Assembly (NCBI RefSeq): GCF_050948175.1
Contig: NW_027490516.1
Span: 62,001 to 126,000, forward strand
Reading direction: 5' to 3'
DNA from: Xylocopa sonorina
Lineage: Eukaryota; Arthropoda; Insecta; Hymenoptera; Apidae
Length of the DNA: 64,000 nucleotides
A model generated the notes under the pieces. That model searched no databases. It worked only from the letters and a program-made list of their open reading frames with translations, and was not told the DNA's origin. How positions within the stretch are numbered: position 1 is the stretch's first letter; the number at the start of each line of letters is the position of its first letter. Positions 38,073 to 51,716 of the stretch are shown here, one piece after another. The translations under genes and the position numbers were made by a program.

Positions 38073-41000
38073 ACTAGGTTGGAATTTTTTTCTTCAAACT
38101 ATCGCGTATATACGAATTTTAACTCTCGGTGGGCACTTTTTTCTTCAAACTACTGTCAATATTCAAATTTTAACTATTCGTTGAAATCTTTATGTCAAGC
38201 AATCTTCAATAAACGAGTTTTAATACTAGGTTGGAATTCTTTTCTTCAAAGTATCGCCTATATACGAAATTTAACTCTCGGTAGGAATTTTTTGGTCAAG
38301 CTACCGTCAATGTACGAATTTTAACTCTCGTTGGGCACTTTTTTCTTCAAACTACTGTCAATATTCAAATTTTAACTAATGGTTGAAATCTTTATGTCAA
38401 ACAATCGTCAATAAACGAATTTTAATACTAGGTTGGAATTTTTTTCTTCAAACTATCGCCTATATACGAAATTTAACTCTCGGTAGGAATTTTTTGGTCA
38501 AGCTACCTTCAATGTACGAATTTTAACTCTCGGTGGGCACTTTTTTCTTCAAACTACTGTCAATATTCAAATTTTAACTATTCGTTGAAATCTTTATGTC
38601 AAGCAATCGTCAATAAACGAATTTTATTACTAGGTTGGAATTTTTTTCTTCAAACTATCGCCTATATACGAATTTTAACTCTCGGTGGGCACTTTTTTCT
38701 TCATACTACTGTCAATATTCAGATTTTAAGTATTGGTTGAAATCTTTTTGTCAAACAATCGTCAATACGGGAATTTTAATACTAGGTTGGAATTTTTGTC
38801 TTCAAACTATCGCCTATATACGAAATTTAACTCTCGGTGGGAATTTTTTGGTCAAACTATCGTCAATGTACGAATTTTAACTCTCGGTGGGAACTTTTTT
38901 CTTCAAACTACTGTCAATATTCAAATTTTATCTATTGGTTGAAATCTTTATGTCAAACAATCGTCAATAAACGAATTTTAATACTAGGTTGGAATTCTTT
39001 TCTTCAAACTATCGCTTATATACGAAATTTAACTCTCGGTAGGAATTTTTTGGTCAAGCTACCGTCAATGTACGAATTTTAACTCTCGGTGGGCACTTTT
39101 TTCTTCAAACTACTGTCAATATTCAAATTTTAACTATTCGTTGAAATCTTTATGTCAAGCAATCGTCAATAAACGAATTTTAATACTAGGTTGGAATTCT
39201 TTTCTTCAAAGTATCGCCTATATACGAAATTTAACTCGCGGTAGGAATTTTTTGGTCAAGCTACCTTCAATGTACGAATTTTAACTCTAGGTGGGCACTT
39301 TTTTCTTCAAACTACTGTCAATATTCAAATTTTAACTATTTGTTGAAATCTTTATGTCAAACAATCGTCAATAAACGAATTTTAATACTAGGTTGGAATT
39401 TTTATCTTCAAACTATCGCCTATATACGAAATTTAACTCTCGGTAGGAATTTTTTGGTCAAGCTACCTTCAATGTACGAATTTTAACTCTCGGTGGGCAC
39501 TTTTTTCTTCAAACTATTGTCAATATTCAAATTTTAATTATTGGTTGAAATCTTTATGTCAAACAATCGTCAATAAACGAATTTTAATACTAGGTTGGAA
39601 TTTTTTTCTTCAAACTATCGCCTATATACGAAATTTAACTCTCGGTAGGAATTTTTTGGTCAAGCTGCCGTCAATGTACGAATTTTAACTCTCGATTGGC
39701 ACTTTTTTCTTCAAACTACTGTAAATATTCAAATTTAAACTATTGGTTGAAATCCTTTTGTCAAACAGTCGTCAATGCACGAATTTTAATACTAGGTTGT
39801 AATTTTTTTCTTCAAACTATCGCCTATATACGAAATTTAACTCTCGGTAGGAATTTTTTGGTCAAGGTACCGTCATTGTACGAATTTTAACTCTCTGTGG
39901 GCACTTTTTTCTTCAAACTAGTTTCAATATTCAGATTTTAACTATTGGTTGAAATCTTTTTGTCAAACAGTCGTCAATAAACGAATTTTTATACTAGGTT
40001 GGAATTTTTTTCTTCAAACTATCGCGTATATACGAATTTTAACTCTCGGTGGGCACTTTTTTCTTCAAACTACTGTCAATATTCAAATTTTAACTATTCG
40101 TTGAAATCTTTATGTCAAGCAATCTTCAATAAACGAGTTTTAATACTAGGTTGGAATTCTTTTCTTCAAAGTATCGCCTATATACGAAATTTAACTCTCG
40201 GTAGGAATTTTTTGGTCAAGCTACCGTCAATGTACGAATTTTAACTCTCGTTGGGCACTTTTTTCTTCAAACTACTGTCAATATTCAAATTTTAACTAAT
40301 GGTTGAAATCTTTATGTCAAACAATCGTCAATAAACGAATTTTAATACTAGGTTGGAATTTTTTTCTTCAAACTATCGCCTATATACGAAATTTAACTCT
40401 CGGTAGGAATTTTTTGGTCAAGCTACCTTCAATGTACGAATTTTAACTCTCGGTGGGCACTTTTTTCTTCAAACTACTGTCAATATTCAAATTTTAACTA
40501 TTCGTTGAAATCTTTATGTCAAGCAATCGTCAATAAACGAATTTTATTACTAGGTTGGAATTTTTTTCTTCAAACTATCGCCTATATACGAATTTTAACT
40601 CTCGGTGGGCACTTTTTTCTTCATACTACTGTCAATATTCAGATTTTAAGTATTGGTTGAAATCTTTTTGTCAAACAATCGTCAATACGGGAATTTTAAT
40701 ACTAGGTTGGAATTTTTGTCTTCAAACTATCGCCTATATACGAAATTTAACTCTCGGTGGGAATTTTTTGGTCAAACTATCGTCAATGTACGAATTTTAA
40801 CTCTCGGTGGGAACTTTTTTCTTCAAACTACTGTCAATATTCAAATTTTATCTATTGGTTGAAATCTTTATGTCAAACAATCGTCAATAAACGAATTTTA
40901 ATACTAGGTTGGAATTCTTTTCTTCAAACTATCGCTTATATACGAAATTTAACTCTCGGTAGGAATTTTTTGGTCAAGCTACCGTCAATGTACGAATTTT

Positions 41001-41912
41001 AACTCTCGGTGGGCACTTTTTTCTTCAAACTACTGTCAATATTCAAATTTTAACTATTCGTTGAAATCTTTATGTCAAGCAATCGTCAATAAACGAATTT
41101 TAATACTAGGTTGGAATTCTTTTCTTCAAAGTATCGCCTATATACGAAATTTAACTCGCGGTAGGAATTTTTTGGTCAAGCTACCTTCAATGTACGAATT
41201 TTAACTCTAGGTGGGCACTTTTTTCTGCAAACTACTGTCAATATTCAAATTTTAACTATTTGTTGAAATCTTTATGTCAAACAATCGTCAATAAACGAAT
41301 TTTAATACTAGGTTGGAATTTTTATCTTCAAACTATCGCCTATATACGAAATTTAACTCTCGGTAGGAATTTTTTGGTCAAGCTACCTTCAATGTACGAA
41401 TTTTAACTCTCGGTGGGCACTTTTTTCTTCAAACTATTGTCAATATTCAAATTTTAATTATTGGTTGAAATCTTTATGTCAAACAATCGTCAATAAACGA
41501 ATTTTAATACTAGGTTGGAATTTTTTTCTTCAAACTATCGCCTATATACGAAATTTAACTCTCGGTAGGAATTTTTTGGTCAAGCTGCCGTCAATGTACG
41601 AATTTTAACTCTCGATTGGCACTTTTTTCTTCAAACTACTGTAAATATTCAAATTTAAACTATTGGTTGAAATCCTTTTGTCAAACAGTCGTCAATGCAT
41701 GAATTTTAATACTAGGTTGTAATTTTTTTCTTCAAACTATCGCCTATATACGAAATTTAACTCTCGGTAGGAATTTTTTGGTCAAGGTACCGTCATTGTA
41801 CGAATTTTAACTCTCTGTGGGCACTTTTTTCTTCAAACTAGTTTCAATATTCAGATTTTAACTATTGGTTGAAATCTTTTTGTCAAACAGTCGTCAATAA
41901 ACGAATTTTTAT
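38073..41912 (+). repeat. Two tandem beta blocks (2 x 1,920 bp)
   Basis: Blocks start at 38073 and 39993, the only place where beta follows beta directly. Monomer starts checked in the first copy: 38073, 38225, 38427, 38629, 38781, 38983, 39185, 39387, 39589 and 39791. The second has a private ttttctgcaaac near 41225 and ends with gcatg, while the first ends with gcacg. Confidence 0.89.
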
Positions 41913-42822
41913 ACTAGGTTGGAATTTTTTTCTTCAAACTATCGCGTATATACGAATTTTAACTCTCGGTGGGCACTTTTTTCTTCATACTACTGTCAAT
42001 ATTCAGATTTTAAGTATTGGTTGAAATCTTTTTGTCAAACAATCGTCAATACGGTAATTTTAATACTAGGTTGGAATTTTTGTCTTCAAACTATCGCCTA
42101 TATACGAAGTTTAACTCTCGGTAGGAATTTTTTGGTCAAGCTACCTTCAATGTACGAATTTTAACTCTCGGTGGGAACTTTTTTCTTCACACTATTGTCA
42201 ATATTCAAATTTTAACTACTGGTTGAAATCTTTATGTCAAACAATCGTCAATAAACGAATTTTAATACTAGGTTGGAATTTTTTTCTTCAAACTATCGCC
42301 TATATACGAATTTTAACTCTCGGTGGGCACTTTTTTCTTCAAACTATTGTCAATATTCAAATTTTAATTATTGGTTGAAATCTTTATGTCAAACAATCGT
42401 CAATAAACGAATTTTAATACTAGGTTGGAATTTTTTTCTTCAAACTATCGCCTATATACGAAATTTAACTCTCGGTAGGAATTTTTTGGTCAAGCTGCCG
42501 TCAATGTACGAATTTTAACTCTCGATTGGCACTTTTTTCTTCAAACTACTGTAAATATTCAAATTTAAACTATTGGTTGAAATCCTTTTGTCAAACAGTC
42601 GTCAATGCACGAATTTTAATACTAGGTTGTAATTTTTTTCTTCAAACTATCGCCTATATACGAAATTTAACTCTCGGTAGGAATTTTTTGGTCAAGGTAC
42701 CGTCATTGTACGAATTTTAACTCTCTGTGGGCACTTTTTTCTTCAAACTAGTTTCAATATTCAGATTTTAACTATTGGTTGAAATCTTTTTGTCAAACAG
42801 TCGTCAATAAACGAATTTTTAT
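41913..42822 (+). repeat. Alpha block, 910 bp, single
   Basis: Together with the beta before it forms one 2,830-bp alpha+beta period that is repeated at 42823-45652. Confidence 0.88.
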
Positions 42823-44742
42823 ACTAGGTTGGAATTTTTTTCTTCAAACTATCGCGTATATACGAATTTTAACTCTCGGTGGGCACTTTTTTCTTCAAAC
42901 TACTGTCAATATTCAAATTTTAACTATTCGTTGAAATCTTTATGTCAAGCAATCTTCAATAAACGAGTTTTAATACTAGGTTGGAATTCTTTTCTTCAAA
43001 GTATCGCCTATATACGAAATTTAACTCTCGGTAGGAATTTTTTGGTCAAGCTACCGTCAATGTACGAATTTTAACTCTCGTTGGGCACTTTTTTCTTCAA
43101 ACTACTGTCAATATTCAAATTTTAACTAATGGTTGAAATCTTTATGTCAAACAATCGTCAATAAACGAATTTTAATACTAGGTTGGAATTTTTTTCTTCA
43201 AACTATCGCCTATATACGAAATTTAACTCTCGGTAGGAATTTTTTGGTCAAGCTACCTTCAATGTACGAATTTTAACTCTCGGTGGGCACTTTTTTCTTC
43301 AAACTACTGTCAATATTCAAATTTTAACTATTCGTTGAAATCTTTATGTCAAGCAATCGTCAATAAACGAATTTTATTACTAGGTTGGAATTTTTTTCTT
43401 CAAACTATCGCCTATATACGAATTTTAACTCTCGGTGGGCACTTTTTTCTTCATACTACTGTCAATATTCAGATTTTAAGTATTGGTTGAAATCTTTTTG
43501 TCAAACAATCGTCAATACGGGAATTTTAATACTAGGTTGGAATTTTTGTCTTCAAACTATCGCCTATATACGAAATTTAACTCTCGGTGGGAATTTTTTG
43601 GTCAAACTATCGTCAATGTACGAATTTTAACTCTCGGTGGGAACTTTTTTCTTCAAACTACTGTCAATATTCAAATTTTATCTATTGGTTGAAATCTTTA
43701 TGTCAAACAATCGTCAATAAACGAATTTTAATACTAGGTTGGAATTCTTTTCTTCAAACTATCGCTTATATACGAAATTTAACTCTCGGTAGGAATTTTT
43801 TGGTCAAGCTACCGTCAATGTACGAATTTTAACTCTCGGTGGGCACTTTTTTCTTCAAACTACTGTCAATATTCAAATTTTAACTATTCGTTGAAATCTT
43901 TATGTCAAGCAATCGTCAATAAACGAATTTTAATACTAGGTTGGAATTCTTTTCTTCAAAGTATCGCCTATATACGAAATTTAACTCGCGGTAGGAATTT
44001 TTTGGTCAAGCTACCTTCAATGTACGAATTTTAACTCTAGGTGGGCACTTTTTTCTTCAAACTACTGTCAATATTCAAATTTTAACTATTTGTTGAAATC
44101 TTTATGTCAAACAATCGTCAATAAACGAATTTTAATACTAGGTTGGAATTTTTATCTTCAAACTATCGCCTATATACGAAATTTAACTCTCGGTAGGAAT
44201 TTTTTGGTCAAGCTACCTTCAATGTACGAATTTTAACTCTCGGTGGGCACTTTTTTCTTCAAACTATTGTCAATATTCAAATTTTAATTATTGGTTGAAA
44301 TCTTTATGTCAAACAATCGTCAATAAACGAATTTTAATACTAGGTTGGAATTTTTTTCTTCAAACTATCGCCTATATACGAAATTTAACTCTCGGTAGGA
44401 ATTTTTTGGTCAAGCTGCCGTCAATGTACGAATTTTAACTCTCGATTGGCACTTTTTTCTTCAAACTACTGTAAATATTCAAATTTAAACTATTGGTTGA
44501 AATCCTTTTGTCAAACAGTCGTCAATGCATGAATTTTAATACTAGGTTGTAATTTTTTTCTTCAAACTATCGCCTATATACGAAATTTAACTCTCGGTAG
44601 GAATTTTTTGGTCAAGGTACCGTCATTGTACGAATTTTAACTCTCTGTGGGCACTTTTTTCTTCAAACTAGTTTCAATATTCAGATTTTAACTATTGGTT
44701 GAAATCTTTTTGTCAAACAGTCGTCAATAAACGAATTTTTAT
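42823..44742 (+). repeat. Beta block, 1,920 bp
   Basis: Copy of the beta at 39993 at offset 2,830; lacks the private ctgcaaac of that copy. Ends with m5 gcatg (near 44527) and m1. Confidence 0.88.
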
Positions 44743-45652
44743 ACTAGGTTGGAATTTTTTTCTTCAAACTATCGCGTATATACGAATTTTAACTCTCGGT
44801 GGGCACTTTTTTCTTCATACTACTGTCAATATTCAGATTTTAAGTATTGGTTGAAATCTTTTTGTCAAACAATCGTCAATACGGTAATTTTAATACTAGG
44901 TTGGAATTTTTGTCTTCAAACTATCGCCTATATACGAAGTTTAACTCTCGGTAGGAATTTTTTGGTCAAGCTACCTTCAATGTACGAATTTTAACTCTCG
45001 GAGGGAACTTTTTTCTTCACACTATTGTCAATATTCAAATTTTAACTACTGGTTGAAATCTTTATGTCAAACAATCGTCAATAAACGAATTTTAATACTA
45101 GGTTGGAATTTTTTTCTTCAAACTATCGCCTATATACGAATTTTAACTCTCGGTGGGCACTTTTTTCTTCAAACTATTGTCAATATTCAAATTTTAATTA
45201 TTGGTTGAAATCTTTATGTCAAACAATCGTCAATAAACGAATTTTAATACTAGGTTGGAATTTTTTTCTTCAAACTATCGCCTATATACGAAATTTAACT
45301 CTCGGTAGGAATTTTTTGGTCAAGCTGCCGTCAATGTACGAATTTTAACTCTCGATTGGCACTTTTTTCTTCAAACTACTGTAAATATTCAAATTTAAAC
45401 TATTGGTTGAAATCCTTTTGTCAAACAGTCGTCAATGCACGAATTTTAATACTAGGTTGTAATTTTTTTCTTCAAACTATCGCCTATATACGAAATTTAA
45501 CTCTCGGTAGGAATTTTTTGGTCAAGGTACCGTCATTGTACGAATTTTAACTCTCTGTGGGCACTTTTTTCTTCAAACTAGTTTCAATATTCAGATTTTA
45601 ACTATTGGTTGAAATCTTTTTGTCAAACAGTCGTCAATAAACGAATTTTTAT
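44743..45652 (+). repeat. Alpha block with private gagggaac variant
   Basis: A standard 910-bp alpha, but the m3 C subrepeat opens ctctcggagggaac (45002) rather than ctctcggtgggaac. The only other copy of this variant I found is at 47832, exactly 2,830 bp later. Confidence 0.88.
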
Positions 45653-47572
45653 ACTAGGTTGGAATTTTTTTCTTCAAACTATCGCGTATATACGAATTTT
45701 AACTCTCGGTGGGCACTTTTTTCTTCATACTACTGTCAATATTCAGATTTTAAGTATTGGTTGAAATCTTTTTGTCAAACAATCGTCAATACGGTAATTT
45801 TAATACTAGGTTGGAATTTTTGTCTTCAAACTATCGCCTATATACGAAGTTTAACTCTCGGTAGGAATTTTTTGGTCAAGCTACCTTCAATGTACGAATT
45901 TTAACTCTCGGTGGGAACTTTTTTCTTCACACTATTGTCAATATTCAAATTTTAACTACTGGTTGAAATCTTTATGTCAAACAATCGTCAATAAACGAAT
46001 TTTAATACTAGGTTGGAATTTTTTTCTTCAAACTATCGCCTATATACGAATTTTAACTCTCGGTGGGCACTTTTTTCTTCAAACTATTGTCAATATTCAA
46101 ATTTTAATTATTGGTTGAAATCTTTATGTCAAACAATCGTCAATAAACGAATTTTAATACTAGGTTGGAATTTTTTTCTTCAAACTATCGCCTATATACG
46201 AAATTTAACTCTCGGTAGGAATTTTTTGGTCAAGCTGCCGTCAATGTACGAATTTTAACTCTCGATTGGCACTTTTTTCTTCAAACTACTGTAAATATTC
46301 AAATTTAAACTATTGGTTGAAATCCTTTTGTCAAACAGTCGTCAATGCACGAATTTTAATACTAGGTTGTAATTTTTTTCTTCAAACTATCGCCTATATA
46401 CGAAATTTAACTCTCGGTGGGAATTTTTTGGTCAAACTATCGTCAATGTACGAATTTTAACTCTCGGTGGGAACTTTTTTCTTCAAACTACTGTCAATAT
46501 TCAAATTTTATCTATTGGTTGAAATCTTTATGTCAAACAATCGTCAATAAACGAATTTTAATACTAGGTTGGAATTCTTTTCTTCAAACTATCGCTTATA
46601 TACGAAATTTAACTCTCGGTAGGAATTTTTTGGTCAAGCTACCGTCAATGTACGAATTTTAACTCTCGGTGGGCACTTTTTTCTTCAAACTACTGTCAAT
46701 ATTCAAATTTTAACTATTCGTTGAAATCTTTATGTCAAGCAATCGTCAATAAACGAATTTTAATACTAGGTTGGAATTCTTTTCTTCAAAGTATCGCCTA
46801 TATACGAAATTTAACTCGCGGTAGGAATTTTTTGGTCAAGCTACCTTCAATGTACGAATTTTAACTCTAGGTGGGCACTTTTTTCTTCAAACTACTGTCA
46901 ATATTCAAATTTTAACTATTTGTTGAAATCTTTATGTCAAACAATCGTCAATAAACGAATTTTAATACTAGGTTGGAATTTTTATCTTCAAACTATCGCC
47001 TATATACGAAATTTAACTCTCGGTAGGAATTTTTTGGTCAAGCTACCTTCAATGTACGAATTTTAACTCTCGGTGGGCACTTTTTTCTTCAAACTATTGT
47101 CAATATTCAAATTTTAATTATTGGTTGAAATCTTTATGTCAAACAATCGTCAATAAACGAATTTTAATACTAGGTTGGAATTTTTTTCTTCAAACTATCG
47201 CCTATATACGAAATTTAACTCTCGGTAGGAATTTTTTGGTCAAGCTGCCGTCAATGTACGAATTTTAACTCTCGATTGGCACTTTTTTCTTCAAACTACT
47301 GTAAATATTCAAATTTAAACTATTGGTTGAAATCCTTTTGTCAAACAGTCGTCAATGCATGAATTTTAATACTAGGTTGTAATTTTTTTCTTCAAACTAT
47401 CGCCTATATACGAAATTTAACTCTCGGTAGGAATTTTTTGGTCAAGGTACCGTCATTGTACGAATTTTAACTCTCTGTGGGCACTTTTTTCTTCAAACTA
47501 GTTTCAATATTCAGATTTTAACTATTGGTTGAAATCTTTTTGTCAAACAGTCGTCAATAAACGAATTTTTAT
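45653..47572 (+). repeat. Chimeric block, 1,920 bp (alpha head, beta tail)
   Basis: Starts as alpha (m2 at 45653, m3, m4 at 46007, m5 at 46159). The next monomer, 46361, starts as m1 (gttgtaat and T7-cttc in A) but from ggtggg at 46418 onward is the beta gtcttc-type monomer (aactatcgtc B) and continues as beta to m1. The exchange lies between about 46379 and 46417. Its length matches that of beta by coincidence of monomer counts. Confidence 0.9.
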
Positions 47573-49392
47573 ACTAGGTTGGAATTTTTTTCTTCAAACT
47601 ATCGCGTATATACGAATTTTAACTCTCGGTGGGCACTTTTTTCTTCATACTACTGTCAATATTCAGATTTTAAGTATTGGTTGAAATCTTTTTGTCAAAC
47701 AATCGTCAATACGGTAATTTTAATACTAGGTTGGAATTTTTGTCTTCAAACTATCGCCTATATACGAAGTTTAACTCTCGGTAGGAATTTTTTGGTCAAG
47801 CTACCTTCAATGTACGAATTTTAACTCTCGGAGGGAACTTTTTTCTTCACACTATTGTCAATATTCAAATTTTAACTACTGGTTGAAATCTTTATGTCAA
47901 ACAATCGTCAATAAACGAATTTTAATACTAGGTTGGAATTTTTTTCTTCAAACTATCGCCTATATACGAATTTTAACTCTCGGTGGGCACTTTTTTCTTC
48001 AAACTATTGTCAATATTCAAATTTTAATTATTGGTTGAAATCTTTATGTCAAACAATCGTCAATAAACGAATTTTAATACTAGGTTGGAATTTTTTTCTT
48101 CAAACTATCGCCTATATACGAAATTTAACTCTCGGTAGGAATTTTTTGGTCAAGCTGCCGTCAATGTACGAATTTTAACTCTCGATTGGCACTTTTTTCT
48201 TCAAACTACTGTAAATATTCAAATTTAAACTATTGGTTGAAATCCTTTTGTCAAACAGTCGTCAATGCACGAATTTTAATACTAGGTTGTAATTTTTTTC
48301 TTCAAACTATCGCCTATATACGAAATTTAACTCTCGGTAGGAATTTTTTGGTCAAGGTACCGTCATTGTACGAATTTTAACTCTCTGTGGGCACTTTTTT
48401 CTTCAAACTAGTTTCAATATTCAGATTTTAACTATTGGTTGAAATCTTTTTGTCAAACAGTCGTCAATAAACGAATTTTTATACTAGGTTGGAATTTTTT
48501 TCTTCAAACTATCGCGTATATACGAATTTTAACTCTCGGTGGGCACTTTTTTCTTCATACTACTGTCAATATTCAGATTTTAAGTATTGGTTGAAATCTT
48601 TTTGTCAAACAATCGTCAATACGGTAATTTTAATACTAGGTTGGAATTTTTGTCTTCAAACTATCGCCTATATACGAAGTTTAACTCTCGGTAGGAATTT
48701 TTTGGTCAAGCTACCTTCAATGTACGAATTTTAACTCTCGGTGGGAACTTTTTTCTTCACACTATTGTCAATATTCAAATTTTAACTACTGGTTGAAATC
48801 TTTATGTCAAACAATCGTCAATAAACGAATTTTAATACTAGGTTGGAATTTTTTTCTTCAAACTATCGCCTATATACGAATTTTAACTCTCGGTGGGCAC
48901 TTTTTTCTTCAAACTATTGTCAATATTCAAATTTTAATTATTGGTTGAAATCTTTATGTCAAACAATCGTCAATAAACGAATTTTAATACTAGGTTGGAA
49001 TTTTTTTCTTCAAACTATCGCCTATATACGAAATTTAACTCTCGGTAGGAATTTTTTGGTCAAGCTGCCGTCAATGTACGAATTTTAACTCTCGATTGGC
49101 ACTTTTTTCTTCAAACTACTGTAAATATTCAAATTTAAACTATTGGTTGAAATCCTTTTGTCAAACAGTCGTCAATGCACGAATTTTAATACTAGGTTGT
49201 AATTTTTTTCTTCAAACTATCGCCTATATACGAAATTTAACTCTCGGTAGGAATTTTTTGGTCAAGGTACCGTCATTGTACGAATTTTAACTCTCTGTGG
49301 GCACTTTTTTCTTCAAACTAGTTTCAATATTCAGATTTTAACTACTGGTTGAAATCTTTATGTCAAACAATCGTCAATAAACGAATTTTAAT
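47573..49392 (+). repeat. Two tandem alpha blocks at the right end of the core
   Basis: Blocks start at 47573 (with gagggaac at 47832) and 48483. The last m1 (49191) keeps the KpnI and SpeI sites, but its D switches to the actactgg / tttatgtcaaac type near 49343, so the core ends in another hybrid monomer. Confidence 0.87.
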
Positions 49393-51312
49393 ACTAGGTT
49401 GGAATTTTTTTCTTCAAACTATCGCCTATATACGAATTTTAACTCTCGGTGGGCACTTTTTTCTTCATACTACTGTCAACATTCAGATTTTAAGTATTGG
49501 TTGAAATCTTTTTGTCAAACAATCGTCAATACGGGAATTTTAATACTAGGTTGGAATTTTTGTCTTCAAACTATCGCCTATATACGAAATTTAACTCTCG
49601 GTGGGAATTTTTTGGTCAAGCTACCGTCAATGTACGAATTTTAACTCTCGGTGGGCACTTTTTTCTTCAAACTACTGTCAATATTCAAATTTTAACTAAT
49701 GGTTGAAATCTTTATGTCAAACAATCGTCAATAAACGAATTTTAATACTAGGTTGGAATTTTTTTCTTCAAACTATCGCCTATATACGAAATTTAACTCT
49801 CGGTAGGAATTTTTTGGTCAAGCTACCTTCAATGTACGAATTTTAACTCTCGGTGGGCACTTTTTTCTTCAAACTACTGTCAATATTCAAATTTTAACTA
49901 TTCGTTGAAATCTTTATGTCAAGCAATCGTCAATAAACGAATTTTAAAACTAGGTTGGAATTCTTTTCTTCAAAGTATCGCCTATATACGAAATTTAACT
50001 CTCGGTAGGAATTTTTTGGTCATGCTGCCGTCAATGTACGAATTTTAACTCTCGATTGGCACTTTTTTCTTCAAACTACTGTAAATATTCAAATTTAAAC
50101 TATTGGTTGAAATCCTTTTGTCAAACAGTCGTCAATGCACGAATTTTAATACTAGGTTGTAATTTTTTTCTTCAAACTATCGCCTATATACGAAATTTAA
50201 CTCTCGGTAGGAATTTTTTGGTCAAGGTACCGTCATTGTACGAATTTTAACTCTCTGTGGGCACTTTTTTCTTCAAACTAGTTTCAATATTCAGATTTTA
50301 ACTACTGGTTGAAATCTTTATGTCAAACAATCGTCAATAAACGAATTTTAATACTAGGTTGGAATTTTTTTCTTCAAACTATCGCCTATATACGAATTTT
50401 AACTCTCGGTGGGCACTTTTTTCTTCATACTACTGTCAACATTCAGATTTTAAGTATTGGTTGAAATCTTTTTGTCAAACAATCGTCAATACGGGAATTT
50501 TAATACTAGGTTGGAATTTTTGTCTTCAAACTATCGCCTATATACGAAATTTAACTCTCGGTGGGAATTTTTTGGTCAAGCTACCGTCAATGTACGAATT
50601 TTAACTCTCGGTGGGCACTTTTTTCTTCAAACTACTGTCAATATTCAAATTTTAACTAATGGTTGAAATCTTTATGTCAAACAATCGTCAATAAACGAAT
50701 TTTAATACTAGGTTGGAATTTTTTTCTTCAAACTATCGCCTATATACGAAATTTAACTCTCGGTAGGAATTTTTTGGTCAAGCTACCTTCAATGTACGAA
50801 TTTTAACTCTCGGTGGGCACTTTTTTCTTCAAACTACTGTCAATATTCAAATTTTAACTATTCGTTGAAATCTTTATGTCAAGCAATCGTCAATAAACGA
50901 ATTTTAAAACTAGGTTGGAATTCTTTTCTTCAAAGTATCGCCTATATACGAAATTTAACTCTCGGTAGGAATTTTTTGGTCATGCTGCCGTCAATGTACG
51001 AATTTTAACTCTCGATTGGCACTTTTTTCTTCAAACTACTGTAAATATTCAAATTTAAACTATTGGTTGAAATCCTTTTGTCAAACAGTCGTCAATGCAC
51101 GAATTTTAATACTAGGTTGTAATTTTTTTCTTCAAACTATCGCCTATATACGAAATTTAACTCTCGGTAGGAATTTTTTGGTCAAGCTACCTTCAATGTA
51201 CGAATTTTAACTCTCGGTGGGCACTTTTTTCTTCAAACTACTGTCAATATTCAAATTTTAACTATTCGTTGAAATCTTTATGTCAAGCAATCGTCAATAA
51301 ACGAATTTTAAA
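49393..51312 (+). repeat. Tandem 960-bp duplication (2 copies)
   Basis: Blocks 49393-50352 and 50353-51312, each one short (cgcctatatacgaatttt, gtcaacattcag) and four long monomers. Private shared variants are gtcaacattcag, gaattttaaaactagg and ggtcatgctgcc. Identity at offset 960 extends from about 49063 to 50226 against 50023 to 51186; the second copy then switches from the m1 B type to gctaccttc. Confidence 0.88.
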
Positions 51313-51716
51313 ACTAGGTTGGAATTCTTTTCTTCAAAGTATCGCCTATATACGAAATTTAACTCTCGGTAGGAATTTTTTGGTCATGCTGCCGTCAATG
51401 TACGAATTTTAACTCTCGATTGGCACTTTTTTCTTCAAACTACTGTAAATATTCAAATTTAAACTATTGGTTGAAATCCTTTTGTCAAACAGTCGTCAAT
51501 GCACGAATTTTAATACTAGGTTGTAATTTTTTTCTTCAAACTATCGCCTATATACGAAATTTAACTCTCGGTAGGAATTTTTTGGTCAAGGTACCTTCAA
51601 TGTACGAATTTTAACTCTCGGTGGGAACTTTTTTCTTCACACTATTGTCAATATTCAAATTTTAACTACTGGTTGAAATCTTTATGTCAAACAATCGTCA
51701 ATAAACGAATTTTAAT
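51313..51716 (+). repeat. 404-bp partial re-duplication (two monomers)
   Basis: Repeats the last two monomers of the 960-bp block at offset 404: an EcoRI form with catgctgcc, then an m1-like A (gttgtaat) joined to a hybrid B (GGTACC at 51590 followed by ttcaatg). The same hybrid B occurs at 5356. Confidence 0.84.
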
